A stretch of DNA of 9,200 nt, taken from Nitrospirota bacterium. Lineage in GTDB: Bacteria; Nitrospirota; Thermodesulfovibrionia; Thermodesulfovibrionales; UBA1546. The stretch is taken from contig SCSY01000232.1 of assembly GCA_004298625.1 (NCBI GenBank), forward strand, positions 1 to 9,200, given 5' to 3'. Position numbers and translations under genes: made by a program. This document shows, piece by piece, positions 4,582-9,200 of the stretch (positions within the stretch are counted from its first letter, which is position 1; each line of letters begins with the position of its first letter). The notes under the pieces were generated by a model that saw only the letters and a list, made by a program, of their open reading frames with translations, made no database searches and was not told the DNA's origin.

Positions 4582-5733
4582 TCCCAGCCCGGAATAAATC
4601 GCGCCAACCCTGGAAAACTGCCGGCTCATAAAATAATCCATAACCTTTGTGACAAATCTCCCGCCCGGATGAGAAGGGATATCCTTATCCGATTTGCCTT
4701 CAACATCAAAGCCCTTTTCTGTCTCATATCCCGTTTTATCCGTTTGCACTGCAAATGAAAACGCGCGATTCGTAATATCATAATGCCGTATCAGCCCCGG
4801 CTCGCCTTTCGGCAGTCTCTGAAAATTATGAGCGTCAACAACCACTACCCTCGACCACGGCGGGACCTGTTTATATCTTTCTTCCTTTATGCCTGCAAAC
4901 AAATTCCTGAGAGCATTATCAAAATAAACCGTGCTGCTTTCACAAACCCAGAAGGCATTCAAACAAAAATCTTCCTCGATGCCTAAGACCTCGCCGCATT
5001 TTTTGATAAATTCGTCCTTAGGACACTTTGTATACCTGCCCATATATCCGCCGCTCTCGCACATCCTGCTGCCTTCAGGCAATCTGAACCTTATTCCTTC
5101 CTTCTTGCAGGCGTCAAAAAAATAGTCTATAACCATAGAGGCGCCCATTAAAGCAACGGGCTGCCGGGTCTTTTCAGTCGATTTCAAGGCCCTCAGCAAT
5201 CTCTTCAGCTTGAGCCCGGAAAATGAGATAATAAATTCGCTGTCTGCTGCGCCAAATCTCTTCTCAAGTTCTTTCAGCCCGCTTGCCATTACCATGCCTT
5301 TTGCCATCTCGGGAGGAGGCGCCAAAAACAGCATCTTTATCTTTTCAGTGTCAGGGAACAAAAATCTTTTTGCCATCAAGGCATTTGTAGAACTTATCAA
5401 TTCAACAGCGCTCTTATCAGGGTATATCGGACGCCTCTTTTTAGCGAGCTCTATTACCCCGCAATATTTCTTATCCTTTGAGGAAAGTTTCCTGAGGGCA
5501 AATGAAGAAACAGCCGGTATTTCGTCCCAGCGTGTTATAGTTTCGGGAGACAGATTTTTTGTTTTACAATATCCCCTGTAAACCTCTGCCGTATTATACA
5601 GAAGCTCAAACTCCCTTAAAGCTAATCGGTTAAATTGTTCTTCGTCTCTGCCTTCAAAACCCTTATTGACAAATTCCAATACATCTCTGTCCAGTTTTTT
5701 AACAAAATCCGAGTTCGTAGAATAATATGCCAT
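4579..5733 (-). CDS. LuxE/PaaK-family paralogue with lost adenylation motif (probable pseudoenzyme)
   Basis: A 384-aa protein clearly paralogous to the next gene along most of its length: SDFVKKLDRDVLEF (8-21), FNRLALREFELLYN (34-47), EIPAVSSFALRK (71-82), LPEGSRMCESGGYMG (218-232), LGIEEDFCLNA (250-260), PPWSR (291-295) and GLIRHYDITNRAFSFAVQTD (313-332). The SGTT phosphate-binding motif is missing: where the paralogue has FTSGTT this one has YCGVIELAKK (90-99). DGGG has become ESGG (226-229), and the GMGEIS block has become FWVCESS (261-267). The frame is intact and of full length, so this is not a decayed gene. It more likely serves as a non-catalytic or substrate-binding partner. The ATG directly follows the stop codon of the upstream 80-aa protein (TAAATG, no gap), with only a weak AAAGG site, indicating translational coupling. 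Confidence 0.85.
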   Translation of the reverse strand: MAYYSTNSDFVKKLDRDVLEFVNKGFEGRDEEQFNRLALREFELLYNTAEVYRGYCKTKNLSPETITRWDEIPAVSSFALRKLSSKDKKYCGVIELAKKRRPIYPDKSAVELISSTNALMAKRFLFPDTEKIKMLFLAPPPEMAKGMVMASGLKELEKRFGAADSEFIISFSGLKLKRLLRALKSTEKTRQPVALMGASMVIDYFFDACKKEGIRFRLPEGSRMCESGGYMGRYTKCPKDEFIKKCGEVLGIEEDFCLNAFWVCESSTVYFDNALRNLFAGIKEERYKQVPPWSRVVVVDAHNFQRLPKGEPGLIRHYDITNRAFSFAVQTDKTGYETEKGFDVEGKSDKDIPSHPGGRFVTKVMDYFMSRQFSRVGAIYSGLG

Positions 5734-5976
5734 TTAATCGCCTTTGTTCCCTCTGCGCAATATCCGCTTCTTAATGATATCCGAATAAGAGCGGTGATAC
5801 TTCAATATCATGCCGGGTATTATAGCTGCGAGGTGATATGGAAGAAAATCACGGTCGGTTATCTGCCATCCGAGCAGGTATTTCCCTATGGCATAGACGC
5901 CCCACATGCTCACACCTATGATAATAAGGACTGTTCCGAGCGTCCTGACCCAATCCCTTTCGTTACTGTTCCTCAT
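5734..5976 (-). CDS. 80-aa hypothetical membrane protein between ccsB and the LuxE-like pair
   Basis: I do not recognise the family. Residues 12-34 (from TLGTVLIIIGVSMWGVYAIG) form a strong membrane helix. A second hydrophobic stretch at about 44-59 (FLPYHLAAIIPGMILK) could be another helix or a re-entrant segment. The C-terminus is strongly basic (KKRILRRGNK), so by the positive-inside rule it should be cytoplasmic, and a two-helix hairpin with both ends inside is the simplest topology. It lies 21 nt after ccsB, and its stop abuts the start of the first LuxE-like gene, so it is part of the same transcription unit. It may be a small partner of either neighbour; that is inference. The start ATG at 5974-5976 lacks a clear Shine-Dalgarno. 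Confidence 0.75.
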   Translation of the reverse strand: MRNSNERDWVRTLGTVLIIIGVSMWGVYAIGKYLLGWQITDRDFLPYHLAAIIPGMILKYHRSYSDIIKKRILRRGNKGD

Positions 5977-5997
5977 GCAGATTTGCCGATAGCTTTT

Positions 5998-6822
5998 TTA
6001 GTGTTCAATCCTGAAACCTGTATGGAAATTCTGGACCACAAATGGAATGCCCCAGTAACTTGTTATCATCACTAAAACAGCAACCATGGAATACCAGGCA
6101 AGGCTTCTGCCTCGCCAGCCCATTGTAATTCGCAAATGAAGGAACATCCCGTAAATCAGCCAGCAGACAAGCGACCACGACTCAACAGGATCCCAGTTCC
6201 AGTATTTGCCGTGCACCTGATTCGACCAAAGCGCGCCTGAGATAAGCATCAACCCGAACATTATGAACCCGCCTGCCACAAAGCGGTAATTCAGGTTATC
6301 AAGGCTATCAGGGTCAGGCAATTTCTCATAAATACCGGTTTTATATCTCTCCTTAAGCAAAAAAACCAGGCCTGTCCCTGCTGCAACCAGGACAGCGCCA
6401 AAACCGGTTGATGCTCCGACAATATGAAACCAGAGCCAGTAACTCTGTAACGACGGCGCAATCTGTCCGCTGACTTCCTTCATTAATGTGCCTGCCCAGC
6501 CTATTAATACAAAAGCAACAGGCATAACCAGCGCGCCTATAGCCCTCAATCTTTTTGAAGACGCCTGAACAATCAGAAAAATCGCAATTGCAATCAGAAC
6601 GCCGGAAGTAATTGACTCTGAAATATCACTGAAAGGAAGGACTCCGCCTTTTATCCATCTGAACGCTACTGCCGTAACATTGCCTGCAAGACCCAAAAAA
6701 CTGAGGATCAGGCCTGCGCTAAAAAGCTTCTCTTTCATGGAGATCAAACCGAAGATATAACTAAATGCGCTCAGTCCATAAAAAGCAACTGCCGTCCAGA
6801 AAAAAACCATTTCGCTGTTCAT
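5998..6822 (-). CDS. ccsB: System II cytochrome c biogenesis protein CcsB/CcsA (haem-handling)
   Basis: A 274-aa polytopic membrane protein of the cytochrome c assembly (CcmC/CcsA) family, with about eight membrane helices, near usual length. The haem-binding tryptophan-rich WWD motif is clear at residues 205-222: GKYWNWDPVESWSLVCW, with Trp208, Trp210, Asp211 and Trp216. Candidate axial ligands flank it: His133 in YWLWFHIVGAS and His267 in NFHTGF near the C-terminus; His204 and His229 border the WWD block. Together with ResB it carries haem across the cytoplasmic membrane and ligates it to the CXXCH cysteines of apocytochromes c. A strong AGGAGG site 6 nt before the ATG fixes the start. It follows resB after 94 bp, which may hold its own promoter. 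Confidence 0.95.
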   Translation of the reverse strand: MNSEMVFFWTAVAFYGLSAFSYIFGLISMKEKLFSAGLILSFLGLAGNVTAVAFRWIKGGVLPFSDISESITSGVLIAIAIFLIVQASSKRLRAIGALVMPVAFVLIGWAGTLMKEVSGQIAPSLQSYWLWFHIVGASTGFGAVLVAAGTGLVFLLKERYKTGIYEKLPDPDSLDNLNYRFVAGGFIMFGLMLISGALWSNQVHGKYWNWDPVESWSLVCWLIYGMFLHLRITMGWRGRSLAWYSMVAVLVMITSYWGIPFVVQNFHTGFRIEH

Positions 6823-6828
6823 CCCTTA

Positions 6829-6834
6829 CCTCCT
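6829..6834 (-). promoter_or_regulatory. Strong ribosome binding site of ccsB (AGGAGG)
   Basis: AGGAGG on the minus strand with 6-nt spacing to the ATG is the best Shine-Dalgarno in the window and decides the ccsB start. Confidence 0.85.
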
Positions 6835-6866
6835 CTTGCAAGAAATAAAAAAACTTATTGTTTCAC

Positions 6867-6892
6867 GTTTATAAACTCTAATTATTCTACCA
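6867..6892 (-). promoter_or_regulatory. Possible ccsB promoter with adjacent palindrome
   Basis: In the 94-bp gap between resB and ccsB the minus strand reads TGG-TAGAAT, an extended -10 (TAGAAT at 6884-6889), with only a poor -35 candidate (TGGTTA) 17 bp upstream. The predicted start near 6877 is followed immediately by the 10-bp palindrome GTTTATAAAC (6867-6876), which could be an operator or a chance AT-rich match. The rest of the gap is AT-rich with no other structure that I can support. Confidence 0.25.
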
Positions 6893-6916
6893 TTTATGCT
6901 GGGATTAACCATGTAA

Positions 6917-7975
6917 TTATTTCCTTTTTATCAATCTTGCAACTGTCGTCAAAATTATCCCCCCGAAACCTATCCAGAGACTTGTAAAGATTAAAGGCAG
7001 GCCGGGATTATGCCTTATGTCAATACTTGCCCAGTAACGCACTTCCTCCATTGAGAGGAAATAATCTCCAACACTAACCCTCTCCCTCAATGCTGCACTT
7101 CCGGAAAAGAGTTCTTTCCCATCTTCAGGGTCATCAGAGACGATTTCCCGAACATCAAAAAAGACCTCTCCAATCCTGCTGTTTTTAGGTGAAGGGTAAT
7201 ACTTCGCCTGCAGATAAAAAAGCTGCTGCAAAATGGAATCCTGAGGGAAGGGAATATAGCCAGGGGCTTCAGCTGTCCCGATAACATAAAGATATTTCTT
7301 ATTCTCCTCCCTTATACTCTGCAGGGGAGAGTATGCGCCATAAAGCACATTTCCATTCCGGTCCCGCAAGACTATCAAAGGTGAAAATCCATCTCTTGCG
7401 CGATAAAACTTAAAACCTTTATATTCCAAATGGTTGATCACATAAATAAAATCCCGTTTTACCTCCTCCCTTCCCCCGACAGATATCTCATTTGCCACAC
7501 CCATGTTTTTACCATTTACCTTGTGCCCTGTTACGAGTTTGTGTAAGACAATCCACATCTTAAGATTTCTTTCGCGCTCAAAAAACCTCCCCTGCTCTAT
7601 ATGGTCGTAACTCCGAGAGTCGGCAAGATTGAGCGTCTCACCTTCTGTAAGCCTTATAGTTCCTCTGAAATAAAACATGCTGTCATAAACAATGCCGATA
7701 AAAAGGAGTATAAAGCTCAAATGAAAGATTATCATTCCTGCAAAAATAAGGTCTATTTTCCTGCGCCATATCTTGGGAAAAAAACAGAAGGCAACGTTAC
7801 TTATCAAAAAAACCAGCAGGACATTAAACCATATCGAAGAAAAGATAAACAAGCGCGCAACGGGAACCGGCAGCAATGCAGTGCCTGTAACACAGGAAAT
7901 AAGTATTAAGACAAACAGGACTATTGTAAGCCTTACGGAACTTAAAAAATTGTATAGCTGATTAAAGATTCTCAA
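6917..7975 (-). CDS. resB: System II cytochrome c biogenesis protein ResB (Ccs1-like)
   Basis: A 352-aa protein from the TTG start chosen here. ResB/Ccs1 layout: three N-terminal membrane helices (about 15-35, 44-66, 75-97), a large extracytoplasmic domain (about 98-320) and a last helix (about 323-349). The third helix carries a histidine (FHLSFILLFIG, His85), and the last helix is preceded by RHNPGLPLIF, matching the family's conserved region with a histidine there. ResB works with CcsB in haem delivery and apocytochrome attachment. A longer frame begins at an ATG at 8018-8020 (367 aa). I prefer the TTG at 7973-7975 because it gives the family-typical N-terminus (RIFNQLYNFLSSVRLT), is preceded by GGTGGAG with short spacing, and cuts the overlap with the upstream gene from 59 to 14 bp. 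The protein is shorter than Bacillus ResB. Confidence 0.9.
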   Translation of the reverse strand: MRIFNQLYNFLSSVRLTIVLFVLILISCVTGTALLPVPVARLFIFSSIWFNVLLVFLISNVAFCFFPKIWRRKIDLIFAGMIIFHLSFILLFIGIVYDSMFYFRGTIRLTEGETLNLADSRSYDHIEQGRFFERERNLKMWIVLHKLVTGHKVNGKNMGVANEISVGGREEVKRDFIYVINHLEYKGFKFYRARDGFSPLIVLRDRNGNVLYGAYSPLQSIREENKKYLYVIGTAEAPGYIPFPQDSILQQLFYLQAKYYPSPKNSRIGEVFFDVREIVSDDPEDGKELFSGSAALRERVSVGDYFLSMEEVRYWASIDIRHNPGLPLIFTSLWIGFGGIILTTVARLIKRK

Positions 7976-9200
7976 CTTTCTCCACCTTCCACCAGAGTTC
8001 CTGTTTCCCTTTAGCTGCATAAACTATAAATTTTCCGTCAGGGCTGAAAGTATGCATCCAGATAAATTCGTAAGGGGGGAATTCTTTAACAACATTTCCA
8101 TTTTTATCTGCAACCACAACAAACATCAAGCCATTTTTTATTGCCCTGTATGCAATCCTCGAACCATCAGGGCTGAAAACCGGATTGTAGACCAGTTCAT
8201 AACCCGGGCCTTCTTTGTCGTCAACAATAACAACGCCCCTTCCCTCTCTCCTGGATGCGTAAACAATCCTTGATCCGTCCGGGCTGAACACAGGAGGTGC
8301 AATATCATCGCAAAGCAGACCTGCCTTACCATCAACAACAACAAAAACCTTGCCGCCTTTCATTGCTACAGAGGCAATCCTTGAATCATCAGGGCTGAAG
8401 ACAGGCAGATAAACCATTTTGTCCGCCTTATATTCTCTTTCTTCCTCATCAACTCCAAGAAGACTTCTCCCCTTTTTTTTCGCAAAATAGACAATCTTTC
8501 TGCCGTCATGTGAGAACCCAATATTACTGACCGAGTCATAGGCATAGCTCTCTTTTTCAGCATCTCCCGCAAAATTGCTCACAACTACAAAACTTTGCCC
8601 GTCTCTTCTTGCGCCATAGGCAACACGCAGACCATCAGGACTGAAAACTACCTGGCCTATTGCTTCATACTCCTTCCCTGCCTTCCTACCCATCAGGGCT
8701 GTGCTGCTCACAACGCGCAAGGTTTTTTTATCCTTAAAATGCTGCTCTATATAAGCAATGAGTTTGCTGTCAGGACTGAACACAGGTGGCGCATAATACA
8801 TATCAGCGCCCATGCTCTCCTTATCTCCAATAACAATATGCCATTTTCTGCCTTTACTCGCCTCATAAGCAATCATACGGCTATCAGGGCTGAAGACCGG
8901 TTTACCGATACCGGCATAGGAGTTGCCCTCTTTTCCGTCAACAACCACAAACATCTTCCCTTCTCTTGTTGCGCCATAGGCAATCCTGCGGCTGTCAGGA
9001 CTGAACTCAATATCCCTTACTCCATCATAGGGGCTGCCTTCTTTTCCATCTACAACAACAAATATCTTCCCTTTATTTATTGCGCCATAGGCAATCCTGC
9101 GGCCGTCGGGACTGAACACGATATTTCTTACGCCATCATAGGACTTGTCTTTTTTATCGTTAATAACTACAAATTGTTTGTTCTCCTTTTGAGCAGCATA
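7962..9200 (-). CDS. PD40/TolB-like beta-propeller repeat protein (N-terminus outside window)
   Basis: The frame is open to the window edge; 412 residues are visible. It is built almost entirely of WD40-like (PD40) blades: ten copies of an FSPDG-type turn (one as FSHD), each followed by a stretch like SRIAYGAxKxGKxFVVVDGKEG and a YDxI-type strand. Blades are about 37 to 45 residues. The repeats fold as a beta-propeller, as in TolB, and usually mediate protein or ligand binding; ten or more blades suggest more than one propeller or an unusual ring. Because the N-terminus is missing, I cannot say whether it has a signal peptide. It lacks visible catalytic motifs. Its 3' end overlaps resB by 14 bp (59 bp if the ATG start of resB is used), so it is probably co-transcribed with resB. 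A role in cytochrome maturation is only a contextual guess. Confidence 0.9.
   Translation of the reverse strand, partial: YAAQKENKQFVVINDKKDKSYDGVRNIVFSPDGRRIAYGAINKGKIFVVVDGKEGSPYDGVRDIEFSPDSRRIAYGATREGKMFVVVDGKEGNSYAGIGKPVFSPDSRMIAYEASKGRKWHIVIGDKESMGADMYYAPPVFSPDSKLIAYIEQHFKDKKTLRVVSSTALMGRKAGKEYEAIGQVVFSPDGLRVAYGARRDGQSFVVVSNFAGDAEKESYAYDSVSNIGFSHDGRKIVYFAKKKGRSLLGVDEEEREYKADKMVYLPVFSPDDSRIASVAMKGGKVFVVVDGKAGLLCDDIAPPVFSPDGSRIVYASRREGRGVVIVDDKEGPGYELVYNPVFSPDGSRIAYRAIKNGLMFVVVADKNGNVVKEFPPYEFIWMHTFSPDGKFIVYAAKGKQELWWKVEKVENL
8971..9200 (-). repeat. In-frame 111-bp tandem DNA repeats in the PD40 gene
   Basis: GCGCCATAGGCAATCCTGCGG recurs at 8971 and 9082, exactly 111 bp (37 codons) apart, with long near-identical stretches between. 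The related GCAGCATA appears in register at 9193, so the array continues past the window. A shorter copy of GCGCCATAGG is at 8611. These are the most recently duplicated blades; those toward the 3' end of the gene have diverged more. Confidence 0.75.

Noticed and set aside
3347..5733. Bioluminescence (lux) operon
   Set aside because: Only LuxE-like proteins are present; luxA, luxB, luxC and luxD are absent, one copy lacks the catalytic motif, and the family has many non-luminescent members.
5210..6075. Plus-strand ORFs of 123 and 146 codons over the first LuxE-like gene, the 80-aa protein and the ccsB end
   Set aside because: They are antisense to intact genes with clear family motifs and cross gene boundaries without any promoter or ribosome site.
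7601..7909. 102-codon plus-strand ORF over resB
   Set aside because: It is antisense to the membrane segments of ResB; no supporting signals.
8138..8572. Two short minus-strand ORFs of 68 codons in another frame of the PD40 gene
   Set aside because: Both arise from the repetitive blade DNA read out of frame; the PD40 frame is continuous and has clear repeats.
8600..9200. Possible CRISPR array from regularly spaced similar DNA
   Set aside because: The period is 111 bp, the units are in-frame protein blades and there are no short unique spacers between exact repeats.

Overview
The window looks chromosomal and comes from a Gram-negative bacterium of moderate base composition. It carries a ribosomal protein operon, an outer-membrane-type lipoprotein, a System II (ResB/CcsB) cytochrome c maturation pair and large exported beta-rich proteins. 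The gene content and the style of the LuxE-like and PD40 proteins remind me of Nitrospirota-type or deltaproteobacterial metagenomic genomes. That taxonomic guess is inference with low to moderate confidence. I saw no phage, plasmid, CRISPR, rRNA or tRNA.

Layout. Positions 1-1071 (+) hold the C-terminal part of a secreted, Cys-containing Ig-like repeat protein. It converges, one base apart, with a small lipoprotein gene at 1073-1372 (-) whose C-terminal half resembles type II secretion/type IV pilus pseudopilins. A 46-bp divergent gap separates the lipoprotein gene from an EamA-type transporter at 1419-2288 (+). The next 188 bp (2289-2476) contain no gene but hold a 125-bp element bounded by 12-bp perfect inverted repeats. 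From there to the window end every gene is on the minus strand. Read in transcription order from the right edge these are: a PD40/TolB-like beta-propeller protein (9200-7962, N-terminus outside the window), resB (7975-6917), ccsB (6822-5998), an 80-aa membrane protein (5976-5734), two tandem LuxE/PaaK-family proteins (5733-4579 and 4567-3347), a 4-bp-overlapping 69-codon ORF (3350-3141), then rplU (3065-2748) and rpmA (2746-2477) behind their own promoter.

How the genes may work together. ResB and CcsB together form the System II haem-ligation complex that attaches haem to apocytochromes c outside the cytoplasmic membrane. The PD40 gene overlaps resB and is probably co-transcribed with it. 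Downstream of ccsB the tight spacing (21 nt, 0 nt, 11 nt, -4 nt) suggests that the 80-aa membrane protein, the two LuxE-like proteins and the small ORF form one translationally linked group.

The most unusual part is the LuxE-like pair. The downstream copy keeps the SGTT adenylation motif. The upstream copy has lost it and also carries substitutions at two other conserved motifs, so it looks like a pseudoenzyme partner. Other points worth a look are a perfect 14-bp palindrome in the spacer of the rplU promoter, a terminator-like hairpin oriented antisense to the minus-strand genes, and 111-bp in-register DNA repeats in the PD40 gene.
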